This document shows, piece after piece, positions 55,351 through 63,888 of a stretch of 64,000 nt of DNA (position 1 is the first letter of the stretch; each line of letters opens with the position of its first letter). Position numbers and translations under genes: made by a program. The DNA lies in assembly GCA_902623395.1 (NCBI GenBank), contig CACNTN010000001.1:62001-126000 (forward strand). Reading direction: 5' to 3'. The notes beneath the pieces were generated by a model. That model worked only from the letters and a program-made list of their open reading frames with translations. It was not told the DNA's origin and searched no databases. Source of the stretch: an uncultured Pelagibacteraceae bacterium. Lineage in GTDB: Bacteria; Pseudomonadota; Alphaproteobacteria; Pelagibacterales; Pelagibacteraceae.

Positions 55351-56147
55351 AATCTAAAATTGCTTTAGCTTTTGAAAATTGTAAAAAAGAAAAAAGACCA
55401 GCATTGATTACATATACAGTTGCTGGAGATAATACTAAGAATAATTCTCTCAAAATTCTCAATAAAATATCAAAACATGCTGATATTTTAGAGCTTGGAT
55501 TTGCACATAACACACCAATAGCAGATGGTGGGCAAATACAAGGTAGCTCGCACCGTGCCCTAAAAAATGGAATTAAATTGAAAGATGTTTTTCAAATTGT
55601 GAAAAAATTTAAAAAAGATAAACCTAATAAACCAATTATACTAATGGGCTATTTCAATTTGATTTATCAAAAAGGTGAAGACAATTTTTTAAAGAACTGT
55701 AAGTCTTCAGGAGTAGACGGTTTAATTATAGTTGATCTACCTTATCCTGAAAATAAAAATTTTGCCAATAAGTGTAAAAAAAAATCAATAAATTTTATAC
55801 AACTTTTATCCCCTACAACATCAAAAAATAGGATGAAAAAAATTATTAAGGACTCACACGATATGATTTATTATATTTCAATGCTATCAACTACAGGCGG
55901 AAAATTAAAAGTATCCCCTAAAAAAATTCTTCAAAACTATAATAATATAAAACGCATCAATCCTAAAAAAAACCTTGTAATTGGATTCGGAATTACTGAT
56001 AAAACCATTTCATCGCTTAAATCGGCTAATGGATTGGTTGTAGGTAGTATGTTGTGCAAAACTATAGCAAATACACTCAAAATGAGACAAAATCCTGTCA
56101 CAAAGTTAGATAAAGTTGTGTACAATCTTAAAAAAAAAATAATATGA
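55347..56147 (+). CDS. trpA: tryptophan synthase alpha chain, divergent
   Basis: 266-residue TIM barrel that releases indole from indole-3-glycerol phosphate. Catalytic Glu49 (LELG) and Asp60 (IADGG) stand at the same numbers as in Salmonella. The loop between them reads AHNTP instead of PFSDP, so Asp56, which contacts beta Lys167, is Thr56. Loop 6 reads STTGG where most have GVTGA; the Thr is kept. VVGSMLCK forms the phosphate site. It overlaps trpB and accD by four bases each (ATGA). Confidence 0.88.
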   Translation: MKSKIALAFENCKKEKRPALITYTVAGDNTKNNSLKILNKISKHADILELGFAHNTPIADGGQIQGSSHRALKNGIKLKDVFQIVKKFKKDKPNKPIILMGYFNLIYQKGEDNFLKNCKSSGVDGLIIVDLPYPENKNFANKCKKKSINFIQLLSPTTSKNRMKKIIKDSHDMIYYISMLSTTGGKLKVSPKKILQNYNNIKRINPKKNLVIGFGITDKTISSLKSANGLVVGSMLCKTIANTLKMRQNPVTKLDKVVYNLKKKII

Positions 56148-57058
56148 ATTGGATTTCTAAATTTATAAAGCCAAAGATAAAATCTCTTTTTGAGAAAAAA
56201 TCTTCAAAAACTGATGAAAATCTTTGGACAACATGCGGATGTAAAAATCTTATTTATAAAGAAGATTTAAATTCAAATCAAAAAGTTTGTCCAAAGTGCG
56301 GGGCACATCATAAATTGACCTGTCGAGAAAGATTTGAAACTTTTTTTGATAATAAGGAGTTTGAATTAATTGAAACTCCTTTGCCTAAAGATGATCCATT
56401 AAATTTTGAAGATAAAAAAAAATACACCGATCGATTAAGCGCAGCTCGTAAACTCACTGGTCAAGATGATGCGATTTTAATTGCTAAAGGTAAAGTACAA
56501 AACATTAGTATGATTGTTGGAGCACAAGACTTCAGATTTATAGGTGGATCTTTTGGTGCGGCTTCTGGAGAAGCTTTTATTTCAGGCGCTCAAAATGCAA
56601 TTGAAAAAAAAATACCTTATATTTTCTTTAGTTGTTCGGGCGGCCAAAGAATGATGGAATCCTCTATAGCATTGATGCAAATGTCTAGAACTGCTTTGGC
56701 TGTAAATGAATTAAAGAAAAATAATATTCCTTTCATAGTTGTTTTGACTGATCCAACAACTGGCGGAGTGACAGCTTCTTGGGCGATGTTAGGCGATATT
56801 CTAATAGCAGAACCAAAAGCTACAATCGGATTTGCAGGTCGAAGAGTAATTCAAGACACTGTTCGTGAAACTTTACCTAACCAATTTCAAACTGCAGAAT
56901 ATGTGAAAGATCACGGCGGTATCGATTTGGTGGTAGAAAGACAATACCTAAGTTCAACTATAGGAACTTTGTTAAATGTTCTGTTGAAAAAAGCAGAAGC
57001 TCAAGCTAAACAAGACTCGAATGTCACAGTCGATAAGTCTTTACAAGCAGCTAGCTAA
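56144..57058 (+). CDS. accD: acetyl-CoA carboxylase carboxyltransferase beta subunit
   Basis: 304-residue AccD, partner of AccA (25748-26854). The N-terminal zinc finger is present as CGC plus CPKCG near residues 30-52, then GAQDFRFIGGSFGAASGEAF, FFSCSGGQRMMESSIALMQM, LTDPTTGGVTASWAMLGD and GFAGRRVIQDTVRETLP. The first pair of zinc cysteines is C-G-C, closer than the usual C-x2-C. It overlaps trpA upstream and folC by 38 bases downstream. Confidence 0.96.
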   Translation: MNWISKFIKPKIKSLFEKKSSKTDENLWTTCGCKNLIYKEDLNSNQKVCPKCGAHHKLTCRERFETFFDNKEFELIETPLPKDDPLNFEDKKKYTDRLSAARKLTGQDDAILIAKGKVQNISMIVGAQDFRFIGGSFGAASGEAFISGAQNAIEKKIPYIFFSCSGGQRMMESSIALMQMSRTALAVNELKKNNIPFIVVLTDPTTGGVTASWAMLGDILIAEPKATIGFAGRRVIQDTVRETLPNQFQTAEYVKDHGGIDLVVERQYLSSTIGTLLNVLLKKAEAQAKQDSNVTVDKSLQAAS

Positions 57059-58283
57059 TCATAAGCTTTTCAACAAAACTATAAATTTTAATTTAAAGAG
57101 AATTAAATTAGTTCTAAAAAAGTTAGGTCATCCAGAAATTAAACTTAATAATGTAATTAATTTTCTTGGCTCAAGTGGAAAATTTACAACCTTACACTCC
57201 GTAAAATGTTTTATTGAAGCTAATAGACAAACAACAACCGCTTATATCTCTCCGTCTCTCAAAGATATTAAAGAACGATTTTGGATGGGTGATAGATATT
57301 TGACTCATCAAGAAATTAAACAATCAATTACAATAATTGCAAAATTAAAAGTGCCTCTTACTATTTTTGAAGTTCTTACAGTAGTTTATATCATTAATGC
57401 AGCAAAAAAAAACACTGACTATCACTTAGTCGAAGCAGGCGCATTATTTGCCAAAGACTCAACCAATGTATTTGATTTTCCGCTAGCTCAAGTAATCGTG
57501 AATATTAACAAACAACATTTAAATTTTCTTAAAAAAAAAACATTGGATGAGGTTGTTTATCAGAAAGTAGGTTTTTTATGTAATTTTACCGAAATTTATA
57601 TTGGCAAACAAAGACCCGATGTATTAAGCAAAATTAAAAGAAATCTTGGAAAAAATAAAAGTAAAATAAATTATCCAAATTCATGGAAATTAGTAAAAAA
57701 GAATAAAAATTTTTTTTATAAAGACAAGAAAAATAAAATTAAGCTTAATACCAAAAATATTCATTCAAAGGGATTATTAGAAAATCTTTGTCATGCAATA
57801 AAAATAGCACTTGATTTAAAAATTGACAGAAAAGTCATTGAAAGAACTATTCCAAGTATTTCTTTTGAAGGAAGATTTCAGTATTTAAAAAAAGGTAAGA
57901 TAAAAGATAAACTCTTTAGCAATGAACAAATTATGTTAGATGGAGCTCATGCAGAAGCTGATGCCAAAAATCTAGCTAATTATTTAAGAAATTTAAAAGT
58001 GCCTAAATATGCTGTTTGGGCCATGATGAAAAATAAAGAACCTGATTTATTCATAAAACAATTTAAGGGAATTTTTAAAAAGATAATAACTATGCCGATT
58101 GAAAATGAGAAGAATTGTTTATCTGCAGAAAATTTAAAATCTATAGGTAAAAAAAATCAATTTAATGTAGATAAAGCTAATAACTTTAATGAAGCAATTA
58201 AGAAAATTAGCTCCTCTAAGAAGAAATTAATAAACTGTATAGGCTCTCTTTATAATATTGGAAATATACTAATTAAAAATTAG
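57021..58283 (+). CDS. folC: folylpolyglutamate synthase / dihydrofolate synthase-like
   Basis: 420-residue Mur-ligase-like FolC, adding glutamate to folates. The P-loop reads LGSSGKFTT (from Gly50), where the family has GTNGKGST, so a conserved Gly is Phe55. Later ISPSLKDIKERFWMG replaces TSPHLxxxxERI, and the C-terminal IMLDGAHAEADAKNLANYL replaces LDGAHNPxxA. The fold and the position after accD support FolC, but substrate preference or activity may be altered. Its stop codon shares the bases TTAG with the convergent trxA stop. Confidence 0.85.
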   Translation: MSQSISLYKQLANHKLFNKTINFNLKRIKLVLKKLGHPEIKLNNVINFLGSSGKFTTLHSVKCFIEANRQTTTAYISPSLKDIKERFWMGDRYLTHQEIKQSITIIAKLKVPLTIFEVLTVVYIINAAKKNTDYHLVEAGALFAKDSTNVFDFPLAQVIVNINKQHLNFLKKKTLDEVVYQKVGFLCNFTEIYIGKQRPDVLSKIKRNLGKNKSKINYPNSWKLVKKNKNFFYKDKKNKIKLNTKNIHSKGLLENLCHAIKIALDLKIDRKVIERTIPSISFEGRFQYLKKGKIKDKLFSNEQIMLDGAHAEADAKNLANYLRNLKVPKYAVWAMMKNKEPDLFIKQFKGIFKKIITMPIENEKNCLSAENLKSIGKKNQFNVDKANNFNEAIKKISSSKKKLINCIGSLYNIGNILIKN

Positions 58284-58597
58284 ATATGTGGCTGGATAAA
58301 CTCTAGCATATCTTTTTCATTAGTAGCTCCAACTTTAGTGCCCACAAGTTTTCCGCCCTTAAATAAAAGTATAGTAGGTACACCTCTTACTGAATACTTT
58401 GTAGGTTCGTTGGGCTGACTTTCGATATCATGATAGTAACAGTCAATTTTGTCAGCCATATCATTAGAAATCTTTTCTATGATTGGTTTTAATTGCTGGC
58501 ATGGTCCGCACCAGCTTGCCGAAAATTGAATTAGATTTAATTTGCTTCCATTAATTTGATCTTGAAATTTTTCATCTGTAGAATTTTTAAATGCCAT
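58280..58597 (-). CDS. trxA: thioredoxin
   Basis: 105-residue thioredoxin with the active site WCGPCQQL and the cis-Pro segment RGVPTILLFKGGK. It reduces disulfides in the cytoplasm; no signal peptide is visible. In alphaproteobacteria trxA commonly follows folC, but here it is convergent to it and lies 34 bases downstream of sbcB on the same strand. Confidence 0.96.
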   Translation of the reverse strand: MAFKNSTDEKFQDQINGSKLNLIQFSASWCGPCQQLKPIIEKISNDMADKIDCYYHDIESQPNEPTKYSVRGVPTILLFKGGKLVGTKVGATNEKDMLEFIQPHI

Positions 58598-58631
58598 AAT
58601 ACTTAAATAAATAATTTAAATTTTTTGTCAA

Positions 58632-60053
58632 CTATGCAGATAAGTAATGTTTTTCTAAATCTTCAACGTATGCGTTAATTTCGTCTAAAATTTTTAATTT
58701 TTCATTATCCTCTTGTTTTTCAAATTTTGCTCTTAAAGTGTCAATTTCTGAATAAGTTCTTGGTATAGTGTTCCATTTTTCATTGTTCGTACTCAAAAGT
58801 TTCTTGGCTGTATCTTTATGTATTAAATTATAATCCTCTTTACTTAAAACTTCAGGTTTTTCCATATAAAGAAGTTTTTTTCCAAAATATTGTAGACGCT
58901 CATCTTTAAATTTAGAAATTACACTTAATTTTTTATCCCACTCAGCAGAATGGAATTCAGGCATTACTTTATTGTCCTCTACTGTTGTAAATTTAGCGTA
59001 GATACTTTCCTCGTTATATAAATCTTCTTGCGATTTACTTTGTTCTTTTTCCTCTATCTCTGAACGCTTTATAGATTGAATTTTTTCTGCAAATTCTTTA
59101 TTTTTTCTAACAAGTTCTGCCCTAGCTTTTAATTTTGATATCCCTATAACTTTATACTCCTCAAATTTATCTCCATAAGATGGATTCATTATAACTGGAT
59201 GTTTATTATGTCTTACGGTTCTCATGAACTTTGGTTGCTTTTTCATTGCAGCCTCTAGTTCCTTTAATGGCATGTTTAAGTAAGGTGTTGGATCATGTCT
59301 CAAATCAAAACATAACGGCCATTGATATTGAGGGTGCTGACACACAAATGTTTGCACATAAGGTCTACTACGTCCGTAAAAGTATTCATTAGTGCAAAAG
59401 AAAAGTTCTTTTTTGATAATTTCTAATGATTGAGTTTTATCCATAGTTAACATGCTTGCTTTCCAAACATTAGGTGCTTTTTTACAAATAATTTTAGCTA
59501 TTCCTACTGTTGCCATAACATCACCAATTGCACTATGAGCGTTACCATGTTCAATGCCGTTAAGAGGCGCCATTTGATCTAATTTATAAACATCATTACC
59601 TTTTTCGTTAACAGAGTTTTTTAATGTGTTTGGGTAATACAAATTAGCTGCTCTAGCTAAACTCAGAACATCTCCTCTTGTGTTTCCATTTGTACTAGTG
59701 ATGTAGGGATATTCTAAAGTTTGAAATAGAGTACACCTTAAAAACTCTTCGTCGAATTCTATCGAGTTGAATCCTATGTAAGTAGCTTTCCCCCATCTTT
59801 TTAAAGTTTCAACAAATTGTCTGATCATCTCATAATGAGATAAATTTGAATTCTTTAACATCTGGGGTGACGATTTATTTACAATCAGTGCCATAGCTTC
59901 AGGAATAATTCCTGGACTTAACCTGCATCTAGCATCAAATCTATCTAGTTCATCAAGATTATCATTCGTTAAGACAGCACCAATTTGAATTATCTGACCC
60001 CAGTATTTATTAGATGAACTGGTCTCAAAATCGTAAAATACAAAGTTTGCCAC
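58632..60053 (-). CDS. sbcB: exodeoxyribonuclease I
   Basis: 473-residue DEDDh 3'-5' exonuclease that degrades single-stranded DNA. Exo I: FVFYDFETSSSNKYWGQIIQ; Exo II: YIGFNSIEFDEEFLR; the N-terminal GNTRGDVLSLARA and HGNAHSAIGDVMATVGIAK (Exo III with catalytic His and Asp) follow. The C-terminal SH3-like and helical parts typical of ExoI extend to the end. The start is a GTG that overlaps the rmuC stop as TAGTG. It is the last nuclease gene of a four-gene operon. Confidence 0.93.
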   Translation of the reverse strand: MANFVFYDFETSSSNKYWGQIIQIGAVLTNDNLDELDRFDARCRLSPGIIPEAMALIVNKSSPQMLKNSNLSHYEMIRQFVETLKRWGKATYIGFNSIEFDEEFLRCTLFQTLEYPYITSTNGNTRGDVLSLARAANLYYPNTLKNSVNEKGNDVYKLDQMAPLNGIEHGNAHSAIGDVMATVGIAKIICKKAPNVWKASMLTMDKTQSLEIIKKELFFCTNEYFYGRSRPYVQTFVCQHPQYQWPLCFDLRHDPTPYLNMPLKELEAAMKKQPKFMRTVRHNKHPVIMNPSYGDKFEEYKVIGISKLKARAELVRKNKEFAEKIQSIKRSEIEEKEQSKSQEDLYNEESIYAKFTTVEDNKVMPEFHSAEWDKKLSVISKFKDERLQYFGKKLLYMEKPEVLSKEDYNLIHKDTAKKLLSTNNEKWNTIPRTYSEIDTLRAKFEKQEDNEKLKILDEINAYVEDLEKHYLSA

Positions 60054-61126
60054 TACTTTAATACTTTCAAGTTCTTTGGATTTGTTTCTGGATTAATCTC
60101 AATAGTTTCAGGTTCCTCAATGTTTGCTAAAACGTTTGTAATAGACCTTCCAGATTTACCTGCTTCATCTATTTTTTTCATAGTAAGATTGGCATTTCTG
60201 TAAATTTCTTCGATAAGTTTCATGTGATTTACAAAATTAAATTTTAAGTTTTGTAGATCGTCATATATTTTTTTACTCTTTTGCGAAATCTGAACAGACT
60301 CATACCCCCAATGAAGAGTTTGTAGAAAAACAGACAGAGTTGTTGGGCCCAAAATATTAATATTATATTCACGATATAGCGTATGAATTAATGGTTCTTT
60401 AGTTTTCGGATCTCTATAATTACACGCTTCAAAAAACAAACTTTCAGTCGGCAAGTATACAACTCCAAAAGGAGCTGTCTTTGGTGGGTCAATATAAAGC
60501 TCATTAATATTTGAGGCTTTAGTATCAATTGCAGAGGCAAGTTTCCTTCTTGCGTCTGCAGATAATTTTTTATCTTTAAGTTCATCTGCGTCTTTTATTT
60601 TTTCTAAGTGTGAAACTGGGAAAAATGAATCAACAGCTACCAAAACATCTTTTGGTAGTCTAATAGCAAACTCTACTGTGCCAGTAGTATTTGGTTTTAT
60701 TCTTGCATTTGGAATATATTGACTTGGTGACAAAAGGTCTTTTAATAATGATGCTAACGAAAACTCCGCAGCCGTTCCGAATTTCTTTACATTTGAAAAT
60801 ATTTTAGTTAAGTTTTCTTGAGATTGTTCCATTTTTTGAACTTTTTCATTAAAATTTTTTACGTTTTCCTCGTATCTTGTAAAAGAGTCAGTAATATCCT
60901 TAGTAATTTTATTAGAAAAACTATTATATGATGTTGCTACACTTTCAAATTTACTTGTCATTTCTTTCTTAAATTCTGAAAATTTTTCTTCCTCGTTTTT
61001 TTTCCGCTGTTCATCTAGAAGTTTTTCTTTTTTGAAACTTAAATAATATTTAAAACCAATAACACAAATTATAACTAACAATATTAATACAAGTGTATTT
61101 ACTATTAAAAAAAGATTAGTAGTCAT
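60053..61126 (-). CDS. rmuC: RmuC-family DNA recombination protein
   Basis: 357-residue RmuC: an N-terminal membrane helix (about residues 5-26), a long coiled coil (about 30-115) and a C-terminal nuclease-like domain of the PD-(D/E)XK superfamily. Landmarks are GTAAEFSLASLLKDLLSPSQY, TGTVEFAIRLPKDVLVAVDSFFP, LASAIDTKASNINELY, FGVVYLPTESLFFEA and NILGPTTLSVFLQTL. RmuC proteins limit rearrangements at inverted repeats and have been linked to phage resistance in some bacteria. It overlaps its neighbours by 11 bases and 1 base. Confidence 0.9.
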   Translation of the reverse strand: MTTNLFLIVNTLVLILLVIICVIGFKYYLSFKKEKLLDEQRKKNEEEKFSEFKKEMTSKFESVATSYNSFSNKITKDITDSFTRYEENVKNFNEKVQKMEQSQENLTKIFSNVKKFGTAAEFSLASLLKDLLSPSQYIPNARIKPNTTGTVEFAIRLPKDVLVAVDSFFPVSHLEKIKDADELKDKKLSADARRKLASAIDTKASNINELYIDPPKTAPFGVVYLPTESLFFEACNYRDPKTKEPLIHTLYREYNINILGPTTLSVFLQTLHWGYESVQISQKSKKIYDDLQNLKFNFVNHMKLIEEIYRNANLTMKKIDEAGKSGRSITNVLANIEEPETIEINPETNPKNLKVLK

Positions 61127-61439
61127 TTTTTCTAATTTCCTCCTCTCTTATAATAAAAATTCTCAAGTCTTTTCCTTGAATAACAATATGTTTTGCACCT
61201 TTTCTTTTCCATTTCGGACCTATAAAAATTTTCATTTTTTTCTTTTCATCAATAATCATTTCATATTTATTCTTATATTTTTCTGCAGGTTTAATGCCAT
61301 TAATTTTTCTCTCAATTTTCCTCCAATTCGCTGCTGTTCTAGAGCTAATATTAAATTTTGGTAATTCACATGGTGCATAAAACTTATCATCCTCAATTTG
61401 ATCAACATTTATATAAGGTTTTTTTTTAATATCAGTCAT
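61116..61439 (-). CDS. small basic protein of unknown function
   Basis: 107-residue, Lys-rich protein. The middle SSRTAANWRKIERKINGI could be a short helix-turn-helix-like DNA-contacting segment, and the second half (MKIFIGPKWKRKGAKHIVIQ, LRIFIIREEEI) looks like beta strands. No family is recognised. It is translated between the 656-residue protein and RmuC with overlaps of 8 and 11 bases, so the three are almost certainly made together. A nucleic-acid-binding partner of the neighbouring proteins is a guess only. Confidence 0.7.
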   Translation of the reverse strand: MTDIKKKPYINVDQIEDDKFYAPCELPKFNISSRTAANWRKIERKINGIKPAEKYKNKYEMIIDEKKKMKIFIGPKWKRKGAKHIVIQGKDLRIFIIREEEIRKNDY

Positions 61440-63402
61440 CTTTTGATTTTAAGTTTTGAACTTCAGCTTTCAGTTTTTCAATTTCATATTTAAGCTCTTT
61501 GTTAAATTCGAAAGTATCTCTTGCAATTAATTCCTGTTTCTTGACTCCCCTATCAATATTTCTCTCAGTTCTTTGATTAAATTCTGCTTGGCTTTTTTTT
61601 ATTTCAGCAAAATATTTAGAGAAATCTGTTTCTATATTTCGTGGGCTTGGCTCTGACTTAAGTTCTACTACTTTTCCGTCTTCTGTTATTAAATCAGGTC
61701 TATATCTTTTTCGAATTGATATGTTTTCAAGTTGCCTTTTCTTTATATTTTCAAGTTGTTCTATTGTTTCATTTGATATTTTTTTACTTTCCTTTAAAGA
61801 TTTTTCAATACTGTCTAAATATTTTTTATATTTTTGAGAGTCTATTTTTTCTCTATTGAAGTAGTTCGTTGTTAAATTGCTTTGCTTTATTAATTGAGAT
61901 CTTAGTTCACTTTTTTTACTAACTCTTTTACTATCTAGGACAGCTACAACTGGGAAAATGTTAATAGGTTTAACATTTTCCAATACAATTGAGTTCTGTA
62001 ATAAATTAATTAGAATTTTTAATTGAGTAAAATTTTTGGTATTTGCCAATGTTGTTATTAAGTCACTATGTGTTGAATAAATAGAAGTTATACCTTTAAT
62101 AGATTTCTTATAATGTCCCACAACAAAAATCGATGAATTTAATGAATATTTTATCAATTCATTCATTTGCTTCATAACTTCTATAACATCGGCTCCTTTA
62201 TTAGCATCTTTATTTTGAGTTAATAACTCCATATAAATTTTATCTTCTGATATTTCCTTTCTAAGCTCGTTTGCATCAATTTCAAAAACACAAAGTGTTA
62301 GATTTTTTAGATTTTCCTTTTCATTTTCTTTATAATAAAAAATGTCTTTATTGTTCAAGGAGCATTCGGACGACGTTACTCTTATTGCTTCCACATCTGG
62401 CCTGTAAATATCCCTAGGACAATTTATGCTATCAAGAGACTCCGTTTGAAATTCCTCTCGTTTTTTAGCTTTCAATTCTTGTTCTTTAACTCTTCCTGGA
62501 AAGATTTTACCTTTTATTAATTGGATTTTTCTCTGAATTTCGATTTTCTTAAATACATTCTCAAGTTCGTCATCTTTTTTAGAATCTTTTGAGTAAAGAC
62601 TCATTATATATTCTATATCGAAAGCTTCCCCCTCAGTCGAAAAATCAACATAACCTTTTAACGGAATTTCAATATCATTAAATAATATTTCGCTTGGATC
62701 CATACCAAAAAACTTTGCATAATCTTTGGCTGTTTGCCTATTCACATCTAACGTGTTTTGTATATGTCTATAAATTGTTGCCTCATTTAAACCAGTTCCT
62801 ACCGCTATTTCTTTCGGAGTAATATTTTTCTTTTTAATTATCTCATTTAAGATTTGATTTGGCGTTTTTTTGTCAAATATGGTGTTTTGCTCTTTGTCTA
62901 TGACGTCGATACTTTTACCTTGCTGTTCTATATGATTTAAATGATTAATAAATGCTGAATTAATTACATTATCCCACTCTTTAATAAATTTCTCATGTTT
63001 AAATCTGTCCTTAATTCTTTTAGAAATTTCTAAAAATAATTTACTAGCTTCAAAGTGATTAATACGGTGCGTGAATTTAGCGTTGTTTCTTGCAAATACT
63101 ACTTGTTCTACCCTAGATAATTGTTTTATTGATTGATGTTTATTCGATCTTAAAAATGATTTGTCAAAATAAAATAATTTTACTTCATATGAAAAATCAG
63201 CAGTTCTAGATTGTGTACCACTCTTTTTTGATTGTATTGTTGTGAATATCTCAAAATCATGCAGGAATAGACTTTTTTTTTGGTCGTTTGTAGGAGGCCT
63301 TGGAGACCATCCTCCTGAAAATTTTTCTCCTTTATCTGTTTTTGGAGTATCCCATAATGTAAGTTTATCTTTTGGTTTTTTAATATTCTTTTTATTAGTC
63401 AT
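61432..63402 (-). CDS. HTH, S24-like, candidate PD-(D/E)XK protein
   Basis: 656-residue protein not matching any full-length family I know. Residues 181-245 form an XRE-type HTH (NQILNEIIKKKNITPKEIAV, then TGLNEATIYRHIQN). Residues 246-355 resemble a LexA/S24 repressor core (PLKGYVDFSTEGEAF, then RPDVEAIRVTSSE and NKDIFYY), with an insertion and without a clear catalytic Ser. Residues 356-480 are a mixed region. Residues 569-582 read RPD...VVELK, a P-D-x9-E-x-K arrangement typical of PD-(D/E)XK nucleases, followed by a coiled coil to the end. It heads an operon with RmuC and exonuclease I. A DNA-binding regulator fused to a nuclease is the favoured reading. Confidence 0.6.
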   Translation of the reverse strand: MTNKKNIKKPKDKLTLWDTPKTDKGEKFSGGWSPRPPTNDQKKSLFLHDFEIFTTIQSKKSGTQSRTADFSYEVKLFYFDKSFLRSNKHQSIKQLSRVEQVVFARNNAKFTHRINHFEASKLFLEISKRIKDRFKHEKFIKEWDNVINSAFINHLNHIEQQGKSIDVIDKEQNTIFDKKTPNQILNEIIKKKNITPKEIAVGTGLNEATIYRHIQNTLDVNRQTAKDYAKFFGMDPSEILFNDIEIPLKGYVDFSTEGEAFDIEYIMSLYSKDSKKDDELENVFKKIEIQRKIQLIKGKIFPGRVKEQELKAKKREEFQTESLDSINCPRDIYRPDVEAIRVTSSECSLNNKDIFYYKENEKENLKNLTLCVFEIDANELRKEISEDKIYMELLTQNKDANKGADVIEVMKQMNELIKYSLNSSIFVVGHYKKSIKGITSIYSTHSDLITTLANTKNFTQLKILINLLQNSIVLENVKPINIFPVVAVLDSKRVSKKSELRSQLIKQSNLTTNYFNREKIDSQKYKKYLDSIEKSLKESKKISNETIEQLENIKKRQLENISIRKRYRPDLITEDGKVVELKSEPSPRNIETDFSKYFAEIKKSQAEFNQRTERNIDRGVKKQELIARDTFEFNKELKYEIEKLKAEVQNLKSKDD

Positions 63403-63642
63403 TTATCTTCATATAATAATTATACATCTTTTTGTCAAGACTTTACCGTTTTATGCGAAAAATATTATAGCATATGGATAAACAAATATAATTAGCTTAT
63501 TTATCGCTATTTTACTAGCTTTTTTGTCATTTATAATACATCTTAATGCAACTAATACGCACTTGCTATTGATATTTTTACAGATCTTATTAAATGTCCT
63601 CCCATGAACTTTATTAAAAACAAACATAGGAGGTTTAATAAA
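63403..63642. promoter_or_regulatory. divergent promoter region
   Basis: This 240-base gap separates the two divergent gene groups. On the minus strand an extended -10 TGCTATAAT (63472-63464) lies about 60 bases upstream of the 656-residue gene, and TTGACA stands nearer to it. On the plus strand TATAAT-like sequence occurs near 63534, and a perfect AGGAGG (63628-63633) lies nine bases before the next ATG. No gene of useful length is seen. Confidence 0.45.
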
Positions 63643-63888
63643 ATGCAAAGCTCAAGAAGACATGGATTCGATTCTTTATATCTTTCTTCTCCTTTCTATC
63701 AATTCATGTCTTCAGGAGCTGGTAAAGTTAAAGTTCATCAAAGGTCATTTAAAAACAAATACCTGGCAGCAAAATTCTGCAAACGTATTTCTCAACTATA
63801 CAAAGCAATGTTTAAAAAAAAATTAAAAATAGTAAGAAACGGTAATTTAAGAAAAGTCAAATATACAACTGGAGGATTAATAAACTAA
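63643..63888 (+). CDS. small basic protein, unknown
   Basis: 81-residue, strongly basic protein rich in Lys and Arg (SSRRHGFDSLYL, KVKVHQRSFKNKYLAAKFCK, KKKLKIVRNGNLRKVKY). No signal peptide or membrane segment. The open frame starts at 63604, but the ATG at 63643 stands nine bases after AGGAGG, the best Shine-Dalgarno in the window. Its stop overlaps the next start as TAATG. The composition suggests a nucleic-acid-binding or ribosome-associated protein; this is inference only, and the contrast with the weak ribosome-binding sites elsewhere may hint at a foreign or phage-like origin. Confidence 0.6.
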   Translation: MQSSRRHGFDSLYLSSPFYQFMSSGAGKVKVHQRSFKNKYLAAKFCKRISQLYKAMFKKKLKIVRNGNLRKVKYTTGGLIN

